Assembly (NCBI GenBank): GCA_017427545.1
Contig: JAFRSO010000006.1
Span: 1 to 41,581, forward strand
Length of the DNA: 41,581 nucleotides
Source: Selenomonadaceae bacterium
Lineage (GTDB): Bacteria; Bacillota; Negativicutes; Selenomonadales; Selenomonadaceae
Direction of reading: 5' to 3'
Shown: in pieces, positions 29,501-40,200 of the stretch
Numbering within the stretch: the first letter of the stretch is position 1
Layout: the number at the start of each line of letters is the position of its first letter
Notes under the pieces: generated by a model
Told to the model about the DNA's origin: nothing
What the model saw: the letters and a program-made list of their open reading frames with translations, nothing else
The model's database searches: none
Program-made: the position numbers and the translations under genes

Positions 29501-32145
29501 AAAATAAATGGGGCGACGCGATAACTACCGACAGGGAAAACGCCTTTATGACGCTGAAGCAACTGGAGAATTTCCAGCTTGAAATTGACCGGAATGCGAA
29601 TTTGGCTCAACGGCTGTACAATAATTTGATAAACACGAATCAAATCAACGCCGCGCTTGAACAGCAAATGCTCAATAATCAAACCAGTAACATCAGCATG
29701 GGCGCGAATTTGAATCAGCAGGCACTCGGCAACACCAATCAAAATATCGACAGGCACGCGAATCTTAATCAAACCGAACTTGCCAATGAGCAAAATAATA
29801 TTTCTACCCAGTCGAATCTTATTCAGCAATTACTCGCCAATACGAGCCAAAATTTGGACAGGCAAGTAAATCTTAATCAGACGGGCTTAGCCAACATTCA
29901 AGCGAATGCCAATATCGGCATATCAACCGCACAGCAAGATTATAATAACATCGCGCAGAATCTTGCCGCTAAAGCCAATCTCAATCAAACCGAACTTGCC
30001 AATGAACAAAATAATATTTCTGTTCAATCGAATCTTATTCAACAATTACTTGCTAACACGAATCAGAATTTGGACAGGCAAACAAATCTTGGGCAAACGG
30101 AATTGGCGAATACTCAAGCTGATATAAATTTAGGGCTAACTCTCCTGCAACAAGCGCATAATAATACGACGCAAAATCTTGCCACAAATGCAAACCTCAA
30201 TCAGACTGAACTTACTAACGAGCAGAATAATCTTGCCACGCAATCGAATTTGATTCAACAATTACTCGGTAATACGAATCAAAATCTTGACCGGCAAACT
30301 AACTTAAGTCAAGCGGCTCTCGGTAATCAGCAGAATAATTTGCAATACGGCTCAACCCTTACGCAGCAAGAATATTCCAACATCGTGCAAAATCTTGCCG
30401 CCAAAGCCAATCTTAACCAGACGGAATTGAGCAATCAGCAAAATAATATTTCCACGCAGACCAATCTTTCACAACAGCAATACGCCAATACGAATCAAAA
30501 TCTTGACAGACAGACGAATCTCAGTCAGGCGGCTTTAGGAAACACGATGAATAATATCAATTTAGGTTCGTCATTGACGCAACAAACTTTTGGCAATGAC
30601 AATCAAAATTTTGACCGGCAGACAAATATCAATCAGACCGTGCTCGGAAATGCCGTCAATGACATCAACGCAAGGGCAGGTTTTGAGCAGCAAGTCTATG
30701 GCAATACGAATCAGAATTTAGACAGGAACACGAATCTTTATCAAACCGCACTCAGCAATATTTGGAATAATTTGCAATACGGCACCGATAATATTCAAAA
30801 GCAATTCTCTAATTCTCGCGAAATTTCGACTGCAAATGCAAATCTCGCGCAGCAAGATTATACAAATCGCATAAATAAAAATCAGACCAATGCCGGATTA
30901 ATTCAACAACAATACGGTAATTCTCGTGATGTTTCGGACGCAAATGTTAATCTTGCGCAACAAAGTTACACGAATCGGACGAACACCAATGCGGCAAATG
31001 CGGGACTTGCTCAAAATCAATTTGCCAATATTCGCGACATTTCAACGGCAAATGCAAATCTTGCGCAACAAAAATTTACGGATAGCCGTGACGTGATAAA
31101 TGCCAATTACAATATTTCTCATCAGAGCTATCAAAACTCAATGGGCAATAATGCGGCTAATGCGGGATATTCTCACCAAGTTTACAACGACCGCATGAAT
31201 AATATCGCCGCCAATGCAAATTACGCGGCTCAAGGTTACGCGGCTCAAATGGGAGCAAATGCCGCCAATGCCGTCCTCTCACAGAACCGTTTCAACGATA
31301 CTCATACGATGACTGCCGCCAATACAAACATTGCCAATCAAAATTATTCGGCGCAGCGCAACGCTATCGACGCCAATACAAATATTGCCAATCAACAGTA
31401 TCAAAACTATATGAATCGCACTGTGGCAAATGCAGGGCTTACTCAAAATCAATTCGCTAATTCTCGTAACGTTGCCGACGCAAATTCCGCACTCACGCAA
31501 AACAGATTCGGCAATACTCAAGCGATGATTGCCACCAATGCCGGTCTCACGGGTCAACGGCTCGGAAATTCCATGAATGCAAATACGGTGAATGCAGGAC
31601 TTGCTCAAAATCAATTCTCGGCTATCACGGGCAAGAACAGTTCGTGGGCTAATAATCTTCAGCAGATGATGAGCAATACTCAAAACGCCAACTCGATGAA
31701 TGCAAATTTGGCTCAGCAAGCCTACACCAATGATGCTAACCGCTACAACACCGGCGTAAATATCGCGCAGCAACTTTTCAATAACGCCAACACAAAATCA
31801 GGCGTCGCGAGCAATCTTTACAATCAAATGTACGGTTACCAGAACGGCGCGTTGAACAGTCAAAGCAATCTTTATCAGCAGAGATTTACGAACGCGCTCA
31901 ATAAAGCAACTGCGGCGGCGGGCATGTACAGCAACGGCTTGAGCAATTTGGGGCAACCGGTAGTAGTAGGAGCGGCGGCGGCGGAAGCATATTTGGCTCC
32001 GTCGTTGAGTTTGTGGAATGCTTCAATGGGCTTGGTTGGCGCGAATTCAAGTGCACTTGCCGCGGCTGGTGGAAGAGGCAATACCACGTCTACCACTTCC
32101 AACAACGGCGGATTTTTGAGTGGACTTTTGGGCGGCATTTTCTGA
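26566..32145 (+). CDS. Giant repetitive virion protein (1859 aa)
   Basis: It starts at ATG 26566 or 26569 with 'MFKFNLQRFKGG', echoing the scaffold N-terminus. After a unique head (1-130), residues about 170-890 are Ala/Asn/Ser-rich repeats of about 30 residues ('ATSLANGNLTLIGAESDDAL'). Residues 905-985 are a unique segment ('LARRGVLNSSVTNAALNDIT'). Residues about 990-1790 are Asn/Gln-rich repeats ('QNLDRQTNLSQAALGNTMNN'). The C-terminus is Ala/Gly-rich and ends in 'GGFLSGLLGGIF'. Such repeats should form very long helical rods. Likely roles are an ejected internal protein, tail needle or tube. There are few cysteines, except two 'KACEATRITN'-like spots. Confidence 0.8.
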   Translation: MMFKFNLQRFKGGTVTENVYEPTIYELQLQQLAVNYAEALAPNAHMLNDYAKEVIENSFRTVFKDLDYYYVHLAGEAQERGTQGLSGLMQDLPAEMQAALYVADTNLSGLNKKYQSVANCATCKQQRLVGALNEQFSLTGSSLSSIYDDLITVTDVTNDTLMSYVLPNSTAAQNANTGINSVISSDSVAADNYVKNLDSIAGSNISLTTAANQDLNNYISANSNAASLANASLGTYITENSNAAKTANDSLGSYRNQNNTDTSAANSVLGGFTTQNINAANSLSSLLGNYLTQNDGAATLVSSEIDTFIGQNTLYSDNYVEQLTGENGFSMQGDSATDDIDNLFDNYILAGDELTSLANEGNNDYIEENTKPLTSVQSAFSQAENLNTSIASATNSSLKNFAVGNDTITTLTADTLNQAASLNNSIVTAANPSLQSIATNNDAATSNLTQYFYETELINTAIADVANSRLQCHRVKACEATRITNGGLSVILTKGDTATSLVNDSLTVHSDEVNSITDVINRNLFGVADESNAETSLTNANLNDYKNLGSSATSLANGNLTLIGAESDDALSLANDSLGTYAILIDTITNSINSDLAQISDEGDVAVSVTNADLDDYITLSGSATSIANGNLSLIGAESGDAVNLVNDSLGSYVARIDTITASVNSGLVEISGKGDEATSLTNAAFSDYVTRGNEATALANENLTLVGAESGEAVSIANDLLGSYLNRIDTVTGVTNGKLSGIETRGDSATSRTGNYLLYNRVHVCKATRITNKNLAEIGTQSDVAVSLANDSLGTYVKRIDTATDSINGELVTISGEGDEATSLTNAALDDYVTLGSAAVSVTNDALDDYIPKNDSATSFANGLLKDYIDSGSEITDSVNADLREYIQANKNAYSSVEGSLSGLQNGTIPQAYQDAMSTSIDTVLRKTIGSTVNDLARRGVLNSSVTNAALNDITKNAADVTAQNYLNNINVSQNLAQNKWGDAITTDRENAFMTLKQLENFQLEIDRNANLAQRLYNNLINTNQINAALEQQMLNNQTSNISMGANLNQQALGNTNQNIDRHANLNQTELANEQNNISTQSNLIQQLLANTSQNLDRQVNLNQTGLANIQANANIGISTAQQDYNNIAQNLAAKANLNQTELANEQNNISVQSNLIQQLLANTNQNLDRQTNLGQTELANTQADINLGLTLLQQAHNNTTQNLATNANLNQTELTNEQNNLATQSNLIQQLLGNTNQNLDRQTNLSQAALGNQQNNLQYGSTLTQQEYSNIVQNLAAKANLNQTELSNQQNNISTQTNLSQQQYANTNQNLDRQTNLSQAALGNTMNNINLGSSLTQQTFGNDNQNFDRQTNINQTVLGNAVNDINARAGFEQQVYGNTNQNLDRNTNLYQTALSNIWNNLQYGTDNIQKQFSNSREISTANANLAQQDYTNRINKNQTNAGLIQQQYGNSRDVSDANVNLAQQSYTNRTNTNAANAGLAQNQFANIRDISTANANLAQQKFTDSRDVINANYNISHQSYQNSMGNNAANAGYSHQVYNDRMNNIAANANYAAQGYAAQMGANAANAVLSQNRFNDTHTMTAANTNIANQNYSAQRNAIDANTNIANQQYQNYMNRTVANAGLTQNQFANSRNVADANSALTQNRFGNTQAMIATNAGLTGQRLGNSMNANTVNAGLAQNQFSAITGKNSSWANNLQQMMSNTQNANSMNANLAQQAYTNDANRYNTGVNIAQQLFNNANTKSGVASNLYNQMYGYQNGALNSQSNLYQQRFTNALNKATAAAGMYSNGLSNLGQPVVVGAAAAEAYLAPSLSLWNASMGLVGANSSALAAAGGRGNTTSTTSNNGGFLSGLLGGIF

Positions 32146-32195
32146 TGAGTTTAAAACTTCAAATAGCAAAAATGTTTTTCTTGGGAGGTTAAGAA

Positions 32196-32669
32196 ATGGC
32201 AAATCAAATAAAAACTCCAAATGTGCAAGGAAGAACTCCTTGGGAAATGATGATGGCGCAGCTTGCCATGTCAAGTCAGACGAATCCTCAAACATTGGCG
32301 GGCTTTGGAGTGGGAAAACTTTTGCGTGGTTTGTTTGATGATTGGAAGGGAAATTATGACGCTCGCGGATTTATCAATGACCGCTTGGCGGGCATGAATG
32401 AACAAGATAGGGCAGAGGCTTTAAAAACGCTTGAGCAATATAATCCCGACCAATATCAACGCACAATGAAATATTTAGATAAAATGGGAATCGGAAATAT
32501 TTCGCCGCAAATTAACAGCGAAACTACTGCTCAACTTTCACAGCAAGCTGTTCCGAAACTTTTGGGCGATAATCCGTTTTCAAAAACTGCGGTAGAGCAA
32601 ATTAATATTAATCCGTGGGAAGATGAATATAATTGGAATAAGTGGTCAACGAACATATTCGGGCGGTGA
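32196..32669 (+). CDS. Virion-associated helical protein (157 aa)
   Basis: ATG 32196 follows TTGGGAGGTTAAGAA. The protein is helical and Gln/Asn/Met-rich ('TPWEMMMAQLAMSSQTNPQT', 'VGKLLRGLFDDWKGNYDARG'). It lies in the block of large proteins after the tail genes, at the position where P22-like phages keep small ejection proteins. No family is recognised. Confidence 0.7.
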   Translation: MANQIKTPNVQGRTPWEMMMAQLAMSSQTNPQTLAGFGVGKLLRGLFDDWKGNYDARGFINDRLAGMNEQDRAEALKTLEQYNPDQYQRTMKYLDKMGIGNISPQINSETTAQLSQQAVPKLLGDNPFSKTAVEQININPWEDEYNWNKWSTNIFGR

Positions 32670-32674
32670 GCTGA

Positions 32675-34204
32675 ATGAATTACGCTTTCGACGTTCCAAG
32701 TCAAGAATTTATGGAAGGTTTGCTTCTTGGGAACGCATTAAATCATAGAATGGAACCGCCGCAATCTGTGGAGCAGTCGCCTTCGCCGGAACCGACATCG
32801 CCTGTAAAGCAAACCGAACCTGCTGAACAACGCAACGGCGCAGCTATAGTAAACGCCGCTGTGGACAATGCGCTCAATATTCCCAATCCTTATCAGATAC
32901 AATTTCAGCGCGGGCTTTTGGACACTAAACAAAAATATTATGACGCCAAAACTGATGAGGAACGTCAAACGGCACATGCTCACGCAGATTATTTGCGGGA
33001 CGTTGCAAATGCCGCAGGAATTGATATAAGCGGCTATGGCGAAGGGGTTTCACTTGATGACGCCAGAAAAAATTTTGCCAGCCAAGAGGCACGCGATATT
33101 ATGGGCGCACTTAGCGGCGATTACTCAATGAACGCCAACCAATATTACGATGAAAAATATTTTGACGCACTTTTACGCGGACTTTCTCCAAGGCGAGCAA
33201 AGAGATTGGCGGAGGCTCAAGCGCAAGAATATCAATACAACCACGCAAGGTATCTTGACGGACTTTTTAACAGCTACGGTTTGGACGGGCGCGTCGTCAC
33301 TCCGCTCGGCAATCAACTCCTCGGCAGTTTTGCTCAATCAGACCCGACGACTGCCAACTTCTATTCGCAAGTTTATCCGAATCAGAAAGAAGCCTACAAT
33401 CAAGATAATAATGTAACGAACTTACTTCTCGGACACGGCTTTGACCTTGAGAGGTTGGCTAAGACAAATGAATACAATCAAGGAATGGCATACTTAAATC
33501 AAAAGCTTAACGACCAAAGTTATGGGTATCGTTCACGTATAGATGAAGGTCGCGATGTAAGAAAAGATGAGCGTAAATTTAAATACGGTCAAGCAACAGC
33601 AGACGCTCAACAAAAACGAGACCAAGAAAATTATGTATTCCAATCAGATGTAGATGATGAACGTGAAATGAAAAAGGAACAACGCAGTTTTGCTTTGAAA
33701 GAACGACAACTTGCACAACAAATTGACTTGATAAATAAATATTTACCCGAAAATGAACGTCCGGACGCGGTCGCCGCTATGTTTGGATTTACTCGAAAAG
33801 AAGCTAAAGGTGAATCGGGCGACAAAGAAATAAAAACAATGCTTGAATCTTTGAATAAAGCGCAAGAAAGAATCACTGCCCAGCGTAATGCCATACAAAA
33901 TCAATTTAAAGATAATTTGGAAGGTATGCCACCGGAAGTTCAAGCGCAACTGGCTCAACTTGACGCTGATTGGAAAGAAATAAACGATACAATAATGGGG
34001 CTTAACGGTTTGCGAGGCGACTATGAAGATTTTTCGGAAGATGACGAAGCAAAAAATGTTGCGAACATCGCACAAATTTTACAGATAGGCGCACAAAATG
34101 GCGCAAGTGAAGACCAACAATTCCAAGCCGTTCGTAAATGGGTACCTAAAGATAGGACAGACCTTTATGTTAGAGGTTTAATTAAGAAAGCTCGCGGCGG
34201 CTGA
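32675..34204 (+). CDS. Virion-associated helical protein (509 aa)
   Basis: ATG 32675 follows GGGCGGTGAGCTGA. A Pro/Glu/Gln-rich linker (about 27-55) leads to helical segments with long charged coiled coils around 310-365 and 390-440 ('SDVDDEREMKKEQRSFALKE', 'NKAQERITAQRNAIQNQFKD'). No catalytic motif is seen. Its position before the polyvalent enzyme suggests an internal or ejection protein, comparable in place to P22 gp20; this is positional inference only. Confidence 0.7.
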   Translation: MNYAFDVPSQEFMEGLLLGNALNHRMEPPQSVEQSPSPEPTSPVKQTEPAEQRNGAAIVNAAVDNALNIPNPYQIQFQRGLLDTKQKYYDAKTDEERQTAHAHADYLRDVANAAGIDISGYGEGVSLDDARKNFASQEARDIMGALSGDYSMNANQYYDEKYFDALLRGLSPRRAKRLAEAQAQEYQYNHARYLDGLFNSYGLDGRVVTPLGNQLLGSFAQSDPTTANFYSQVYPNQKEAYNQDNNVTNLLLGHGFDLERLAKTNEYNQGMAYLNQKLNDQSYGYRSRIDEGRDVRKDERKFKYGQATADAQQKRDQENYVFQSDVDDEREMKKEQRSFALKERQLAQQIDLINKYLPENERPDAVAAMFGFTRKEAKGESGDKEIKTMLESLNKAQERITAQRNAIQNQFKDNLEGMPPEVQAQLAQLDADWKEINDTIMGLNGLRGDYEDFSEDDEAKNVANIAQILQIGAQNGASEDQQFQAVRKWVPKDRTDLYVRGLIKKARGG

Positions 34205-34219
34205 TTTGGAGCGATAGAA

Positions 34220-37200
34220 ATGAATTCATTTGCAAATTTATATGGAAACAATTTTGGAAGTCGGCAAACTCCGATTCGCCGTCGAAACTTTGCGGATTTG
34301 TATGATTTCACTCCTCAAAAAGAGAAAAAGAAACCTGAAGAGCAAGGGACACTTGGTTTTATTGCCGATAATCTTGCCGCCGGCGCAGGCAGAAGCATAC
34401 AAACTTGGGGACAAATTTTGGAAGAGGGATTGCGTCCTGAAAACATGACGCCTTCCGAATGGAAAGAACATCAAAGCCCGCTTTTTAAGAGCATACAAGA
34501 TACAGGGCGTGAAATGTATGAGCGCAACGCCCGCCAATATGAAGACAATTCTTTTGGTTATCACGCGGCAAATATTCTTCAATCCGCGCCGGAAAGTCTC
34601 GGTATAATGGCGGCGTCAATATTGGCAGGGCTTCCTTTAGGCGGAGCACTTGGTGCGGCAGGCGGTGCAGGACGTGCCGTATTAAGCTTACTGCCCAGAT
34701 ATGGTGATATGGCGTGGAAAGCGGCAAAAGCTTATCAGAATTCAAAAGTCTTGAAAACGTTAGTCCCTGCAAGCACAACATCTTTTGCCGCACAAGAAGC
34801 AGGCGCAGGATTGGAAGCTCTTTCCGAAAGCCAAAATGCTAAAAACGAGTACATCGATAAAGCAAAAGCCAACGGCACTTACGTCAAAGATAAAACCGAA
34901 CTTGAGGCGAACGAAATCGGCGACCGAGTATTTTGGGATAACGTCGGAATAATTTCGGCATTCAACACGCCGCAATACAACATGCTCTACGGCAAACCAG
35001 CCAAAGGGCTTTTGGGGAATCTCGGACGCCTTGCCGTAGCGTCAGGCTCTGAAGGTGCAGAGGAAGTGGCGCAGGAAGTTGCTTCCGCACATGAACTGGG
35101 CGAAAACATTGACCCGCAAAGATTACGTGACGCCGCTATTGCTGGTACAACTATGGGCGCGATGTTCCACGGTGCAGGGCGTGCAGGGCAATACATTGCA
35201 AACAGAAATCAGCCGTTCGAAGAAGAGCGCAAAGCTCCTTACATTGAACGGAGCCAAAAATTTGCAGACCTTTACCAAAATGCCCGCTCGGAAGAAGCCG
35301 CTAGACAAGCTTATCGTGACGCGGAAGAACAACTTGCGAACGAACAATTTCAATTAAAAAATCTTCGTAATTGGACAAATACCATTTCGGACGGCGTGAT
35401 GAGTGATGACGTTTTCAATTCGATTATTCGCAACGCTCAAAATCTCGGTTACACTCCCGAAGAAACGAAACTTGCTTTAGCTCTGGCGACTGCTGAAAGT
35501 AATGGCAATCAAGATGTTCAGTCGGAGGTCGGCGCGATTGGTGTAATGCAACTCATGCCCGAAACTGCCGAAAGTTTGGGCGTCGACCCCTACGACCAAG
35601 AGCAAAATATTTTAGGCGGCTTGAAATATCTCAAGCAACAGCTCAACACATTCAATGGCGATTGGAATCTTGCCGCCGCCGCTTACAATGCCGGAGACGG
35701 TGCAGTCAAGCGTTACGGAGGCATTCCGCCCTATTCCGAAACTCAAGGATATGTTTCCAGAATCAACGAATTTTTAGGACAAGCTCCCGATTATCAAGGC
35801 GATGAGGAACCGAAAGTTGACTTTGCGGCAGGTTTGCAGTCGGCAAGAAAATCACTCGACGGCAAGCAAATGGATAACGGAACTGTCGGTTGCGTCGAAG
35901 CCGTCACAAAAATTCTTTCTCATGTGCACCCCGAATTCAAAAAAATGGTTGATGACGGCGTTGTCAATACGGTTGAAGGAGAAAACAGTTTGCACAGCCG
36001 CCTTGAAAAAATGGGCGTTGAAATTATTCCTTTCGATGAATCAAAAATTTCACAAGGCGATATAATTTTCTACGACGGCAAGCAGACCTATCAGCATGTC
36101 TTAGTTGCAGACCATAAAGACGCGGACGGAAATTGGCGCGTTTTCGGCAACAGTAGCAGTGCCAACAAAGTCATGGAGCAGCCGCTTTATCAAGGGCAAA
36201 CTCCCGCTTGGATTGCTAAAGTTTCTACCCTTCAAGGCAATGCTACTCAAAGCCGCGCCGAACAACTTTTTACTGAGCGAATTCGCGAGACAATGCGCCC
36301 TGAAAATGTTCAAAAAGAACTTTCCGAAACCGACGAAGATAGCACTGCTAAAAGTCAAAATCATCAAGAGGAATCGTCAAAGCCGCTCTTTGATTTGAAT
36401 GCTCAAGACAGCACTACTCAAAAACTTTTAGAGCAATTTGCAAATGAACGTTTTGCCAAAGCCGTCGACGATAAAGATGTCCCGACCGTAAAATTTTTCA
36501 ACGGCATGTTTGATGACAATTCCGCGTTCCAAGATACGCAGAAAAATCGCGAAGCTATAGTTGAACGTTACGGCGGAGAGTTAAACGAATTCATTCAAAA
36601 TAATCAGTCCGTTCAAACTCAAACGCAAGCTCAAGTTCAAACGCAACCTGCCGGAAATAAACCTTCGCGTCCGGAAATAAAATCTGCGGCGAATCGTTTT
36701 TTGGAAGTGCTTAGAGCAAATAATTCACCTGCCAATGCAAAGACGGCACTCACTCTTAATAACGCCTTGAAGAACAATAATTTTGTCGAAGTCGAAAATA
36801 TTTTGAATCAAAACGGCGTTGCTATTTCTGCACCCAGACAGAATCAATCGCAGCAAACTCAATCTTCACCGCCGCAAGTTGAACCTGTCAGCAATAATAC
36901 TCCGCCTCAAAATATTTTGGCTCAACCTGCAAAGACTTCGGGGAACGAAAAATTAATCAAGCAAGCAAGTAAATTATTGAATTCGAAAACTTCCCGCGCA
37001 CAAAAAGAAAAAATAGGCAACGCCATAATTCGATTGGCCAATCAAAACGGTATAGCTGTGCCGAGCGTAGATTTTAAATCTCTGCAAAACGGCTCCTCGA
37101 AGAAAATTCAAGAGTGGCAAGCCAAGTTGTCGGAGGCGGGAGCTTTTACAATATCTTCGACGCAAGAACAATCTGCTCAACCTGCACAAGAAAAGCCGTT

Positions 37201-40200
37201 AAGTTTGAAGGAACGCGCGAATCAAATTGAAATAAATGCGGCTCGTGAACAATGGGAAGGGATAAAACAAGGTTATAAAAATATTCAAACGGCACGAAAA
37301 ATCAGTGCGGGGCTTTACGGCGACCTTCAAGGAACTGCAAATGAGCAAGGTAATATCGAAACACCTGACATTACGCAAGATTATATCGATACGCCTATCA
37401 TTGCTCAAGAAGACATAAGGCATGCAAAAGATATACGACATCAGAGCGATTCGGACAAGGCTGTTGCGTCACGTCCTTCATTAAAAAATTTTGGCATGAG
37501 AGCAGAAATTGCGCGTGACTTGCGCGACTCTTATGTGGCAGATACGAGTAAAGCCAAAATTTTTGATGATATTCCTGCTTGGCGCGGTAGAACCCGTGAA
37601 GATAATCTTGCTTTAAGAAAAGATTTTCGCAATGAAATTTCCCGCTCAAAAGAAGCTCGCGCGTCAGAACGTATAAAAAATCTTAACACTGAAGAAGAAG
37701 GTCAAGCAGTAAGACAAAATGCGATAGAAAATTACATCGAAGACGTTCATGTTCAAACGCCACAAGAAATTCAAGCGGCTCAAGAGAGAGAACGTGAAGT
37801 TCAAGAGCAACAACGAATAAACAGGCAACTTTACAGTGATATTGATTTAGGTGAGTGGCAAGAAAATAATTTTTCGGCGCAAAAAAATACAGACACAAAT
37901 AATTATGACGACGACCCCGAATCATTTATTGCTCCCATTTCCAAAAGAGATATTCAACAAGCAAAAATGATTCAAAATCAATCAAGGAAAGAATCGCCTC
38001 AAACTCAACCTCAACCGCAAGCTCAATCACCAGTTCAACCGAAACCAGAAACTCAACCGCAAATTCAATCGCAACAGGAAGTTCAGCCGCAATCGAAGAA
38101 ACAATCAAAAGGCAAGTGGTACACGGTTGGCAGCGCGGGTTCTCGTGAAGATTTGCAAAAACTCATTCGCGAAAAATTTTACAACAAGAATTTAACTATT
38201 GAAGATGACGGGACAGTTCGCGACCCTCAAAGTGGTAAACATCTCAGCTATGTTGTCCGAAACAACAAAGGGCGTTGGCAACTGGGCGAATATGAAAACG
38301 TTACGGATAAATCAACGCAAACTCAACCGCAGGAAACTTCCCTGCCGAAAAGTGATACTCGTCGCGGTAACACGGCGGAAGTCATCACCGGCAGTCGAAA
38401 AGCACATCAAATTCAATACAGAGTAGTTGAAGCCAATGAGCTGAATTCTTCGCACACGATTGACAACAGCGGCGTCTTCGCGAATGAAAATTACCCTGCC
38501 GAATTGCAACCGCGTGACCGCACTCGTGCTGATATGCAAGCGCAGTTGACGAGCATGTCCAATAATCTCAATCCCGCCGATTTAATGGAAGCCCGCGACG
38601 TAAATCAAGGCGCACCGGTTATCAGAAATGACGGAGTTGTTTTGAACGGCAACGGACGCACTGCCGCGATTCGTTCCGCCTATGAAAACGGCAAGGGTAA
38701 CGCTTATAAATCCGCACTAATTGAACAGGCTCAAAAATTCGGGTTGAATGCAGACGAAATTTCCAAGATGAATCAACCGGTTTTGGTTCGAGAATTGAAA
38801 AATAATTTGAGCGCGGAGGAACTTCAAGACATCACGACGACACAAACCGGCGGTGCAAGAATGGGTTCGAGTGAACAGGCTCAATCCGACGCGGCAAAAA
38901 TTTCAGCTGATACTCTCGCGCTGTATCCCCAAGATGAGAACGCTGACATCACACATGCTGCGGCAAATGATTTTTTGTCCGCCGCAATCAACGACATTGC
39001 TACGCCCGACGAACGCAATGCCTTGACGCAACGTGACGGCAGAATTAATCAGGACGGGATAAATCGAGTGAAGCGGGCACTTTTCGCGCTGGCTTATGGC
39101 GACGAGGGGCTTATCTCGCGCATGAGTGAAAGCACTGATGATAATGTTCGCGGGGCAACCAATGCACTTTTGAATGCTGCGCCGGCTATCGCCCAAATTC
39201 AAGCCGGAATGCAAAATGGCACCTTGCATAAATACAACCTTAAAGCTATTTCCGACGCCGTAAAAAAATTATCTGCACTTCGCGACGAAGGTAAAACTGT
39301 CCAAAATTATCTGCAGGAGCAAACTTTATTTGCCGAACATGCCGATTCCGAAGAGATGAAAGAAATTTTATCCTTCCTCGACAAAAGCAAACGTGCTCCG
39401 AAAAAAATTACCTCGTTTATCAAAAACATTACGCAAGGAATTAAACGTCAAGGTGACCCGCGTCAAGGCAATCTTTTTGGGTTATCGGAAGAACCTGCGC
39501 CGCTGATTGATTTAATTAAATCGGCACGAGAGGAAACTGAAAATGCAGGGAATGTGCCGATGTTTTCCAAGCAAGGCGAAGTTGACACGCGAATTGACAA
39601 CATCGTTGAGGACAAAAATTTTACTCCGCAACAAAAGTTACTAAAATCCTTCGGGAAAAAGCTCGGTGTGAAAACGGTTTTCTTCATCAACAAAGACGGC
39701 GATTTTCATGGGGCGCACGCGGGCAATACCAGCTATATCAATGTCAATTCCAAAATGCCGCACGGAAAAGTTTTCTGGCATGAATCAAGTCACTGGCTGA
39801 AAAATAATAATTCTGCCCTTTTCGATGAGTTTGCAAAGGCGGCGGGCATAACTGACGCACAACGCAAGGCATATCTTGAGCGGACAGGGCGCACCGATTT
39901 GACGACTGATGAGGCGATTGACGAGGAAATTATTGCCGACCAATTTGAAGACGTAGCAAAGCGGACGGGGCTTATGCAGAGCATATCGGGCAAGAATCGT
40001 GGTTTGATTGAACGGGTAGTGCAGTGGTTGAAAGATACCATGAACAAATTCGTCGACCACTTCCGCAATCCTCAAGGCAAGCTCAAAACTGTGCAAGCTC
40101 AAGCTTTGGCAGATGAATTTGGCAAAATCGCCAATCAACTCGTCGACGCGAATGGCAATAAAATTTTCCGCTACAATCGCCGCACGAAAAATATTGAACT

